This document shows, piece after piece, positions 7,052-13,166 of a DNA stretch of 16,961 bases. The translations under genes were made by a program, and so were the position numbers. Location: positions 1-16,961 of the forward strand of contig DAISYG010000043.1 of assembly GCA_036825435.1 (NCBI GenBank), given 5' to 3'. Under the pieces are notes generated by a model, which had not been told where the DNA came from, did not search any database, and worked only from the letters and a program-made list of their open reading frames with translations. The stretch is from UBA931 sp036825435 (lineage in GTDB: Bacteria; Pseudomonadota; Gammaproteobacteria; Burkholderiales; Casimicrobiaceae). Position 1 is the first letter of the stretch; each line of letters starts with the position of its first letter.

Positions 7052-7992
7052 TTAAGCGCTTGAATCAATTGCGGCAAAATCACGCGCGCATCGCCGACGA
7101 TGCCATAGTTAGCAACTTGAAAAATAGGCGCCTGTAAATCATCGTTGATGGCGACGATGACTTTGCTGTCTTTGACGCCCGCCAAGTGCTGAATCGCGCC
7201 GGAGATGCCAATCGCGATATACAAGTTAGGCGCGATGATTTTGCCTGTTTGCCCGAGCATCGCGCTACTGGAGATCAAGCCTTCTTCGACGACGGCGCGC
7301 GTGGCGCCGATCGCGGCATTGAGTGTTGCCGCCAGTTTTTCAACGAGCGGCATTTCGTCTTTGGTGATGCCGCGGCCAACGCCGATCACAACCTTGGCGC
7401 GGTTGATGGCGACACCGAACGTTTCTTCTGCTTTGTTGATGGCAATGCGGGTAACAGAACTGGCGGCGGGTGCGGCAGGCACTTGTGTGATCGGCGCAAG
7501 GTTTACCTGCTGTCCGGCGCGCTCGAACGCACTGGCGCGAACGCTGATCAGCTTGGGGGATTCAATCATTTTTTCGACGACGAGCAAGCTGCTTGCGTAC
7601 ACCGGGCGTATGAAAAGGTCGTCGCCTTCTGCGCCGATGCAATCGCTAACGCACTCCAATCCAAGTTTGCCAGCGAGATATGGCAAAACTCGTTTACCCA
7701 GATAACTGCTCGACATCATCACGTGTGAATAAGAATGCCGCTCCATTTGTGCGATGATTTGCGCAACGATGTTTTCGGTCAGCCCGGACTCAAGATAATC
7801 GGCACAAGCGTAAAAAACATGCGCAACGTTCTGAATGCGTGCAGCGTGTGCAACCAAGGCTTCACTTTGTTGTTCGTTCGACAGCACCAATAGATGAATG
7901 TCGCTGCCAAGTGAAGACGCTGCGGTAATGGTCGCCGTGGTTTTGGATTTGATTTTCGAGCCATCGTGTTCAGCTAAAACAAGAATTGCCAT
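7027..7992 (-). CDS. etfA: Electron transfer flavoprotein alpha subunit
   Basis: The FAD-carrying subunit of the EtfAB heterodimer, which accepts electrons from acyl-CoA and other dehydrogenases and passes them to ETF-quinone oxidoreductase. The 321 residues include the C-terminal FAD-binding signature: GQTGK at 247-251, LYIAIGISGAIQHLAG at 257-272, then VAINDDLQAPIFQVANYGIVGD. The frame stays open far upstream into etfB, but the real start is 7992: it gives the family N-terminus MAILVLAEH and has AGGAAA upstream. It follows etfB by 17 bp, so the two are surely co-transcribed. Oddity: the last seven residues (ESEGRSQ) and the TAA stop are encoded by the heptamer repeat array, beyond the usual end near LPQLIQAL. 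No dehydrogenase partner is in the window. Confidence 0.95.
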   Translation of the reverse strand: MAILVLAEHDGSKIKSKTTATITAASSLGSDIHLLVLSNEQQSEALVAHAARIQNVAHVFYACADYLESGLTENIVAQIIAQMERHSYSHVMMSSSYLGKRVLPYLAGKLGLECVSDCIGAEGDDLFIRPVYASSLLVVEKMIESPKLISVRASAFERAGQQVNLAPITQVPAAPAASSVTRIAINKAEETFGVAINRAKVVIGVGRGITKDEMPLVEKLAATLNAAIGATRAVVEEGLISSSAMLGQTGKIIAPNLYIAIGISGAIQHLAGVKDSKVIVAINDDLQAPIFQVANYGIVGDARVILPQLIQALKESEGRSQ

Positions 7993-8009
7993 CGTTGATT
8001 TCCTGAAAA

Positions 8010-8768
8010 TTAAAGCACTTTTTCTTGATGCAGACGTTCCAATAACGTGGGTACATCGGCGACAATTTCGCCCGCCGGGCGCGCGGGCAAATGACGCAAC
8101 TGCGCGACAGAAATATGAATGTCGAGATCGACGCCCAAGGAGTCTGCAGTTTTTTTGGGAATGACGGCCTTTTTGGCTTTGATCAAATTCTGCATCGTTG
8201 CATAGCGCGGCGTGTTCAACATCAGTTCCACGCTGATGACAGCGGGCAGCGGCGCTTGCAAGGTGACGCTGCCACTGTCGCTGCGCGCCTGGACGACGAT
8301 GGTTTTTCCATCGGGCGAATCTTCGAGTTTTATTTTTTCGGCGAATGAAATCAGTGGCCAATCGAGCAGTGCCGCCAACATCGGCGCAACCTGATTGCTG
8401 TCGCTGCCCATGCCTTGGCGGCCAATGAAAACCATGTCGCATTGTTCGTCGAGCGCAACTTTTTTCAAAATACGCGCCAGCACCAGCGGCGAAATGGCAA
8501 GATTGGTTTCAACCAACAGCGCACTATCTGCGCCCATCGCCAATGCGCTGCGCAAAACATCCAGACAGCCTTCGTTGCCGCAGGAAGCGGCGAGGATGGA
8601 TTGTGCGTCGTCGCGCTCTCGCCATTGCAGCGCTTCTTCGAGCGCGACTTCATCGTAGGGATTGATGACCAGATGCATCAGTCCCATTTCCAAGCCCGAA
8701 CAATCGGGCTTCAGGCGCACGGGAAAGGATGGATCAATGACTTGCTTGACGGGAACCAAAATTTTCAT
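8010..8768 (-). CDS. etfB: Electron transfer flavoprotein beta subunit
   Basis: The AMP-binding partner of EtfA; it supplies the docking surface for dehydrogenases. The 252 residues start with canonical MKILVPVKQVID, contain INPYDEVALEEAL (35-47), a nucleotide-binding loop GRQGMGSDSNQV (116-127) and the signature NTPRYATMQNLIKAKK (185-200), whose leucine belongs to the known partner-recognition loop. The reading frame is open further upstream through smpB, but 8768 is chosen for the family N-terminus and for the AGAAAGA ribosome-binding site, which lies at the end of smpB. Gap to smpB is 13 bp and to etfA 17 bp. Length is normal. Confidence 0.95.
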   Translation of the reverse strand: MKILVPVKQVIDPSFPVRLKPDCSGLEMGLMHLVINPYDEVALEEALQWRERDDAQSILAASCGNEGCLDVLRSALAMGADSALLVETNLAISPLVLARILKKVALDEQCDMVFIGRQGMGSDSNQVAPMLAALLDWPLISFAEKIKLEDSPDGKTIVVQARSDSGSVTLQAPLPAVISVELMLNTPRYATMQNLIKAKKAVIPKKTADSLGVDLDIHISVAQLRHLPARPAGEIVADVPTLLERLHQEKVL

Positions 8769-8781
8769 AGTGACATCTTTC

Positions 8782-9237
8782 TCAACGTGCGCCGGGACGA
8801 TCGCGCAAGATGCGCTGCTTTTCGCGATTCCATTCCCGTTCTTTGATTGTTTGCCGTTTGTCGTGCTGTTTTTTGCCGCGCGCCAAACCGATTTCAAGCT
8901 TGATGCGACCGTTTTTGTAGTGGAGGTTGAGCGGCACCAATGTGTACCCCGCCCGTTCAACATGACCGATCAAACGACGAATTTCCGGCGCGTGCATCAA
9001 CAGTTTGCGCGTTCGGGTCGGGTCGGCGTGAACATGCGTCGAAGCGGTTTGCAACGGCGTGATGTGCGCACCGATCAGCCATAACTCGCCGTTTTTAACG
9101 ACTACATACGCTTCTTTCAACTGCACGCGACCGCCGCGAATGGCTTTGACTTCCCAACCGAATAAAACCAGCCCCGCCTCGAAGCGTTCTTCGATAAAAT
9201 AATCATGAAAAGCTTTCCGATTATCGACGATGGTCAT
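8782..9237 (-). CDS. smpB: SsrA-binding protein SmpB
   Basis: Binds tmRNA (SsrA) and delivers it to stalled ribosomes for trans-translation. The 151 residues show the oligonucleotide-binding barrel with family motifs NRKAFHDYFIEERFEAGLVLFGWEVKAIR (seen at residues 6-34), GAHITPL (56-62) and the basic tail after GLARGKKQHDKR, which contacts the mRNA channel. The start at 9237 gives the typical N-terminus and has AAAAGG upstream; an in-frame extension from 9285 would run through the promoter. It is the first gene of an apparent smpB-etfB-etfA transcript and is divergent from rnfH. The tmRNA gene itself is not in the window. Confidence 0.96.
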   Translation of the reverse strand: MTIVDNRKAFHDYFIEERFEAGLVLFGWEVKAIRGGRVQLKEAYVVVKNGELWLIGAHITPLQTASTHVHADPTRTRKLLMHAPEIRRLIGHVERAGYTLVPLNLHYKNGRIKLEIGLARGKKQHDKRQTIKEREWNREKQRILRDRPGAR

Positions 9238-9265
9238 TAAAAACCTTTTGCAAGCAAAGACTCTA

Positions 9266-9294
9266 ATTGTACCCGGTAAACACATTAATGATAA
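9266..9294 (-). promoter_or_regulatory. Promoter for smpB(-etfBA)
   Basis: On the minus strand TTATCA (9294-9289) and TACAAT (9271-9266) are separated by exactly 17 bp, giving 4/6 and 5/6 matches to the sigma-70 consensus. The predicted start of transcription is near 9259, leaving a leader of about 22 bases that contains the smpB ribosome-binding site. Confidence 0.6.
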
Positions 9295-9315
9295 GAGGGT
9301 TATGGGAATTCACGA

Positions 9316-9594
9316 ATGACAAAAATCTTGACCATTTCAGTTGCCTATAGCGGCAACGGACAAATATTTTTGGAAACCTTCGCGCTACCGGAAAACAGCA
9401 CGGTTGCCGATGCCGTTCATCAGGCACGGCAAAATCCTGCGTTTCCGACACCTTTTCCCGAACACGTTTCTTTCGCGATATTCGGTTGCGCGACAACGTT
9501 GGACGCGCCACTCAATGATGGTGATCGTGTTGAAATTCTGCGTCCGTTACAACGTGATCCAAAAGAAGCGCGAAGGCAACGTGCTTCGCGCTAA
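9316..9594 (+). CDS. rnfH: RnfH family protein (ubiquitin-like fold)
   Basis: A 92-residue protein of the RnfH/UPF0125 family, predicted to have a beta-grasp fold. Family features are the N-terminal strand ILTISVAYSGNGQIFLETF, the SVADAV-like helix start and the very typical C-terminus LNDGDRVEILRPLQRDPKEARRQRA. The biochemical role is unsettled; the name comes from rnf gene clusters, and homologues are commonly found next to smpB together with a RatA/PasT gene. Here rnfH is divergent from smpB but no RatA-like gene is present between or beside them. The ribosome-binding site is weak (GGGAA about 10 bases before the ATG). It is followed by bcp after 38 bp. Confidence 0.9.
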   Translation: MTKILTISVAYSGNGQIFLETFALPENSTVADAVHQARQNPAFPTPFPEHVSFAIFGCATTLDAPLNDGDRVEILRPLQRDPKEARRQRASR

Positions 9595-9632
9595 ACTTTT
9601 GTCCCACTGTTCGTTATTTCATTTGCCCTTTC

Positions 9633-10094
9633 ATGAATCAAGAACCATTAAAGCTCCCCGACCTTACCCTTCCCTCCACGCTCGGCGATTTTCCACTGCG
9701 AGCACCGCGTCAAGAAAAAATGCTGCTTTACTTTTATCCGAAAGACAACACGGCAGGCTGCACGAAAGAAGCGACGCAGTTTGCCGAGGCATTCTCTGCG
9801 TTTCGCCGGAAAAAGATCATGATTGTCGGCGTTTCTCGCGATAGTGTGGCGTCACACCAACGCTTTCAGGCAAAATACGAATTGCCGTTTGTGTTGATTG
9901 CCGACACGGAAGAAAAACTGTGCCATCATTTTGATGTAATCAAAGACAAGACGATGTATGGTAAAAAAGTTCGTGGTATCGAACGTTCGACTTTTCTGAT
10001 CGGTACGGATCATCGCGTGATTCACGCTTGGCGAAAAGTCAAAGCGGATGGGCACGCACAGGAAGTTTTGGCTTGGGTCAAAACCAATATTTGA
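9633..10094 (+). CDS. bcp: Thioredoxin-dependent peroxiredoxin, Bcp/PrxQ family
   Basis: A 153-residue thiol peroxidase that reduces H2O2 and organic hydroperoxides in the cytoplasm. The peroxidatic cysteine is C43 in NTAGCTKEA; the usual motif is TPGCT, so the proline is replaced by alanine. VGVSRDSVASHQRF and MYGKKVRGIERSTFLI are clear family blocks. Neither known resolving-cysteine position is filled: residue 48 (E. coli type) is Thr and the helix-3 position is Gln79; the only other cysteine is C97. It is therefore probably a 1-Cys type that uses an external thiol. No Shine-Dalgarno sequence is visible before the ATG. It lies 19 bp upstream of the PIN-PhoH gene and is likely co-transcribed with it. 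Confidence 0.93.
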   Translation: MNQEPLKLPDLTLPSTLGDFPLRAPRQEKMLLYFYPKDNTAGCTKEATQFAEAFSAFRRKKIMIVGVSRDSVASHQRFQAKYELPFVLIADTEEKLCHHFDVIKDKTMYGKKVRGIERSTFLIGTDHRVIHAWRKVKADGHAQEVLAWVKTNI

Positions 10095-10113
10095 TGAAGA
10101 AAGAAAACGATTG

Positions 10114-11544
10114 ATGAATGCAAAAGTTTCACGGCGCCGTTTGCGCGCCGAAAAAATGCGCCGCCTTTTTGTGCTCGATACCAACGTGCTGCTGCACGAT
10201 CCGACATCACTTTTCCGTTTCGAGGAGCATGATATTTATTTACCGATGCGCGTGCTCGAAGAGCTTGACGCGCATAAAAAAGGGACTTCGGAAACCGCGC
10301 GCAACGCACGACAGGCATCGCGTTTTCTTGATGACTTGATTACCCGCCATTTGAACAAAGACATCGCATCGGGCATTCCGCTTTCGGGGTCGAACGGTGC
10401 GCGGCAGGCGAAAGGTTTTCTTTTCCTGCAAACCGATGTGATTCCAGCTTCCTCGTTGCCGCTGATTTCATCGCGTGCTGACAATGAAATTCTTTCCGTC
10501 GTGAAATATCTCGACGCGCAGAATAAAGAACGCGATGTCTTTCTGGTGTCGAAAGACATCAATATGCGCATCAAGGCGCGCGCGCTCGGGCTCAACGCCG
10601 AAGATTATTTCAACGATCAGGTGCTCGAAGATTCCGATTTGCTCTATGCGGGCGTGACGCGTCTGTCCGACGATTTCTGGGACAAGCACGGCAAGAAAAT
10701 GGAGTCGTGGCAGAGCGGCGGCCATACTTTGTATCGGCTTTCCGGGCCGATGGCGGCGACGCTGCACATCAACGAAATGGTGTATTTGGAGCGTGAAAAC
10801 GAGGCACCATTTTACGCGACGGTCAAAGAGGTTGCCGAAAAACAGGTGGTGCTGCAAACGCTGAAAGATTTCACGCACAGCAAAAATGCGGTGTGGGGCA
10901 TCATGGCGCGCAACCGCGAACAGAATTTCGCGCTCAATTTATTGATGAACCCGGATATTGATCTGGTGACGTTGGTGGGTCAAGCGGGAACCGGCAAAAC
11001 ATTGTTGACGCTCGCCGCTGGGCTGATGCTGTCGATGGAATTCAAACGCTACAACGAAATCATCATCACCCGCGTTACCGTGCCGGTCGGCGAAGACATC
11101 GGCTTTTTACCTGGAACTGAAGAAGAAAAAATGACGCCATGGATGGGCGCGCTGGAAGACAACCTCGAAGTGCTGCACCAAACCGAAGAAGACGGCGGCG
11201 CGTGGGGGCGCGCTGCAACGCGCGATCTTTTGCGTGCGCACATCAAAATCAAAAGCCTCAACTTCATGCGCGGACGCACCTTCATCAACAAATTTCTCAT
11301 CATCGACGAAGCGCAGAATTTGACCTCCAAACAGATGAAAACATTGATCACGCGCGCTGGCCCCGGCACCAAAATCGTGTGCATGGGCAACCTCGCCCAG
11401 ATCGACACGCCGTATCTAACCGAGAGCAATTCCGGGTTGACATACGTTGTGGATCGCATGAAAGGCTGGGCGCATGCCGGGCATGTCACGCTGGCGCGCG
11501 GCGAGCGGTCGCGGCTGGCGGATTATGCGGCGGAGGTGCTTTAG
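10114..11544 (+). CDS. PIN domain - PhoH family ATPase
   Basis: A 476-residue cytoplasmic protein with an N-terminal PIN-type nuclease domain (residues 17-150: LFVLDTNVLLHDP with D22; the acidic pair E49/E50; SKDINMR with D148) and a C-terminal PhoH ATPase domain (Walker A GQAGTGKT at 289-296, Walker B FLIIDEAQ at 394-401, and the sensor-like CMGNLAQID). In related proteins such PIN-PhoH fusions act as ATP-dependent RNA unwinding/cleaving enzymes; the target here is unknown. An upstream in-frame start at 10048 would overlap bcp; 10114 is preferred, with AAGAAAG upstream. The stop codon TAG abuts a MITE-like element, whose first base may supply its G. The C-terminus is nevertheless normal for the family (GERSRLADYA). 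Confidence 0.93.
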   Translation: MNAKVSRRRLRAEKMRRLFVLDTNVLLHDPTSLFRFEEHDIYLPMRVLEELDAHKKGTSETARNARQASRFLDDLITRHLNKDIASGIPLSGSNGARQAKGFLFLQTDVIPASSLPLISSRADNEILSVVKYLDAQNKERDVFLVSKDINMRIKARALGLNAEDYFNDQVLEDSDLLYAGVTRLSDDFWDKHGKKMESWQSGGHTLYRLSGPMAATLHINEMVYLERENEAPFYATVKEVAEKQVVLQTLKDFTHSKNAVWGIMARNREQNFALNLLMNPDIDLVTLVGQAGTGKTLLTLAAGLMLSMEFKRYNEIIITRVTVPVGEDIGFLPGTEEEKMTPWMGALEDNLEVLHQTEEDGGAWGRAATRDLLRAHIKIKSLNFMRGRTFINKFLIIDEAQNLTSKQMKTLITRAGPGTKIVCMGNLAQIDTPYLTESNSGLTYVVDRMKGWAHAGHVTLARGERSRLADYAAEVL

Positions 11545-11633
11545 GAACCACTGTTTCATTGCTGCGCACAAGCAATACAGCGTTGGAATTCCGCCTTGTC
11601 TTGCCTGCGTTCACGACATGAAACAGTGATTCC
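11544..11633. mobile_element. MITE-like element, short copy (90 bp)
   Basis: Bounded by a 16-bp terminal inverted repeat with one mismatch: GGAACCACTGTTTCAT at the left, ATGAAACAGTGATTCC at the right. Its reverse complement matches the two outer parts of the copy at 12969-13111 (42/49 and 36/41 positions by hand alignment) but lacks that copy's central 53 bp. It encodes nothing. In the PhoH-gene transcript the ends would form a long stem. No convincing target-site duplication is seen (TTTA on the left, TTGG on the right). Confidence 0.75.
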
Positions 11634-11677
11634 TTGGGTTGTTTTGGTGCGCGGAGATCAAAAAGCGCCGGACGGAA

Positions 11678-11706
11678 TTGTCATCGCAAAAAAAGCGGGG
11701 TAATAT
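11678..11706 (+). promoter_or_regulatory. Sigma-70 promoter of tRNA-Ala
   Basis: TTGTCA (11678-11683) and TAATAT (11701-11706) with a 17-bp spacer: 5/6 and 4/6 matches at ideal spacing. The predicted transcription start is near 11713, a few bases before the tRNA. Confidence 0.75.
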
Positions 11707-11719
11707 CCCACATCACCGT

Positions 11720-11795
11720 GGGCCGATAGCTCAGATGGGAGAGCGCTGCGTTCGCAATGCAGAGGTCGAGGGTTCGATCCCCTTTCGGTCCACCA
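11720..11795 (+). tRNA. tRNA-Ala(CGC)
   Basis: A complete 76-base cloverleaf. Acceptor GGGCCGA pairs with TCGGTCC and includes the G3:U70 pair that marks alanine tRNAs; the D stem is GCTC/GAGC, the anticodon stem CTGCG/TGCAG with loop TTCGCAA (anticodon CGC, reads GCG), the T loop is TTCGATC, the discriminator base is A, and CCA is encoded. The gene stands alone, with its own promoter, and converges with the lipoprotein gene whose stop is 8 bp past the CCA. Confidence 0.95.
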
Positions 11796-11802
11796 TTCAC
11801 CA

Positions 11803-12120
11803 TTAATAACAACGCTCCTCAAAATCATTTCGCTCATCACGACAGGATCGATAATCCCTGTTATCCAGACAATCGTAGTACCGATCACGATATTTTTCAC
11901 ATTTATCGTGTTCAGAATTACCGAGCAAAATCAAGCCCGCGATCAACAACGGCAGCAACACGAGACCTGCCACAACTTGACCCGTCGTCACGCCGTCGGA
12001 TTGTTCTTCGGTAAATTCTCCTCCGCTGGGCGCGGTCAATGTTTGGCACCCCAATAAGCAGATCGTTGTCACGATAATAATCGTGTTTCGGACAAGAGGG
12101 CTTTGTTCGACGGCGGCCAT
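11803..12120 (-). CDS. Small cysteine-rich putative lipoprotein, unknown function
   Basis: A 105-residue protein that I do not recognise. The chosen start at 12120 has a strong AAGGAG 7 bases upstream; an in-frame ATG at 12150 lies upstream of that site and is less likely. The N-terminus (VRNTIIIVTTICLLGCQTL) is a signal sequence ending in a plausible lipobox LLGC at residue 25, so it is probably lipidated and membrane-anchored. A second hydrophobic segment follows (GQVVAGLVLLPLLIAGLILL). The C-terminal 35 residues are highly charged with four regularly spaced cysteines (gaps of 9, 8 and 10) among Tyr, Arg and Asp, which could form two disulfides in the periplasm. It has no operon partner: tRNA-Ala converges on one side and grxB lies upstream, 165 bp away. 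Confidence 0.7.
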   Translation of the reverse strand: MAAVEQSPLVRNTIIIVTTICLLGCQTLTAPSGGEFTEEQSDGVTTGQVVAGLVLLPLLIAGLILLGNSEHDKCEKYRDRYYDCLDNRDYRSCRDERNDFEERCY

Positions 12121-12285
12121 ACTGTTCTCCTTCAGTGCGGTGGTACTCACGGCAATCGGTAAAACATGATCGCGTTTTTGGCGATGAAGGTTATGGTATT
12201 CGCCTCTGCTTATTTATTTCTTAAGACAAAATATTCAGTTGTTGCGTTTTTATTGGTTAAGCAATGGTTCCGACGCACGCAAAAA

Positions 12286-12939
12286 TCAACTAATCGCCCG
12301 TTCATCGTAAGTATACGTTCGCGTGATCCGTGAAATGGTATTGATATACGTGCGCACGGGTTGCGGAAATTGCAGTCCGCGCACCATGGTTAAATTACGC
12401 AACGTTGGATAGATGAGCACATCGTCCCAGCCGATAGTTTCATCAGTCAGTAAAGGTAATGGCGGCAGTTGCGCAAGCATCGTTTCGACGTTTGTTTTGT
12501 GTTCCGTTGTTTCGGCCATAGCCTGCGCAAAGGTGCGCCCGATGTTCTGTTCTTTTTTGCGTTGAAAATAGTCTTTGGCGGATTGTGTGGCGAATTCCGG
12601 TAAACCGCTCATCAACACAATGCGCGGATACAGCAAACACGAGATGTGCAAATGTGCGCTGTCAAAAAAACGGGTGATGGTTTCGGCGTGCGTTTGCGGG
12701 CGTAGCATGCGATTCGTATCGCCGATGTCGTCGAGTTTGCGCACGATATCGAGGCTTTCCGCCATGCAGTGCCCGTCGTCGAATTCGAGGATTGGCAATT
12801 GTTTGGCGTTGATCAGCCGATAGCAGGTGTCTTCGTCGTCGTTGAGTAGATAGATTTGTTCGCAGGAGACGTTTTTGTAATGCGCGACCATTTCCACGCG
12901 CACGCAGAATGGACAGTGGTCGTATAGATAAAGTTTCAT
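12286..12939 (-). CDS. grxB: Glutaredoxin 2 (GST-like)
   Basis: A 217-residue cytoplasmic glutaredoxin with the GST fold, about the same size as E. coli Grx2 (215). The N-terminal thioredoxin-like domain has the active site CPFC (residues 9-12; CPYC in E. coli), the cis-proline motif KQLPILEFDDG and AESLDIVRKLD, which matches the glutathione-binding ES pair. The all-helical C-terminal domain follows. Grx2 reduces glutathione mixed disulfides; the fold and motif support that role. The start at 12939 is preferred over 12984 because it gives the canonical MKLYLYDHCPFC and has AAGGAAAAG upstream; the extension would run into the MITE boundary. A 143-bp MITE ends 29 bp upstream of the start codon, so the native promoter has probably been displaced. 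Confidence 0.9.
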   Translation of the reverse strand: MKLYLYDHCPFCVRVEMVAHYKNVSCEQIYLLNDDEDTCYRLINAKQLPILEFDDGHCMAESLDIVRKLDDIGDTNRMLRPQTHAETITRFFDSAHLHISCLLYPRIVLMSGLPEFATQSAKDYFQRKKEQNIGRTFAQAMAETTEHKTNVETMLAQLPPLPLLTDETIGWDDVLIYPTLRNLTMVRGLQFPQPVRTYINTISRITRTYTYDERAIS

Positions 12940-12964
12940 CGTCTTTTCCTTGAAGCCTCGGAAC

Positions 12965-13115
12965 CTCGGGAACCACTGATTCATGTCACGAGCGCAAGCA
13001 AGACCAGGCGGAATTCCGACGAAAAAGCGCAGTTTACTTGAAGGTAAATGAGCATTTTGAGGGGGATTCCAACGCCGTATTGCTTGTGCGCAGTAATTAA
13101 TCAGCGGTTCCCTCG
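12965..13115. mobile_element. MITE-like element, long copy with CTCG target duplication
   Basis: The element proper is 12969-13111 (143 bp), with imperfect terminal inverted repeats (GGAACCACTGATTCAT and, read on the other strand, GGAACCGCTGATTAAT). It is flanked by a 4-bp direct repeat CTCG at 12965-12968 and 13112-13115, consistent with transposition. It is non-coding. Outer parts match the inverted copy at 11544-11633; the central 53 bp (13018-13070) is unique to this copy and contains the small palindrome TTTAC/GTAAA. The right edge sits against the U-tract of the ccp terminator and the left edge is 29 bp from the grxB start. Confidence 0.8.
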
Positions 13116-13139
13116 AAAAAAAACCGCCCGAAGGCGGTT
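13116..13139 (-). terminator. Rho-independent terminator of the cytochrome c peroxidase gene
   Basis: On the minus strand AACCGCC pairs with GGCGGTT around a TTCG tetraloop and is followed by eight T residues: a textbook intrinsic terminator about 30 bp after the ccp stop codon. Confidence 0.92.
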
Positions 13140-13166
13140 CTCATTATTGTACTCGGGTTTTGATGA

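Noticed and set aside
7027..8442. A 471-residue reading frame on the minus strand that could be read as an extended EtfA
   Set aside because: The first 150 residues overlap etfB in another frame and have no EtfA similarity; the family start with a ribosome-binding site is at 7992.
11720..11795. tRNA 3' end as an attachment site for an integrated element
   Set aside because: No integrase gene and no second copy of the tRNA 3' end were seen within the window.
11544..13115. A composite transposon formed by the two inverted MITE copies around tRNA-Ala, the lipoprotein gene and grxB
   Set aside because: The inner genes include a tRNA and a housekeeping glutaredoxin, the copies differ in size and at about 12 of the 90 aligned positions, and the target duplication flanks the long copy alone, so independent insertions are simpler.
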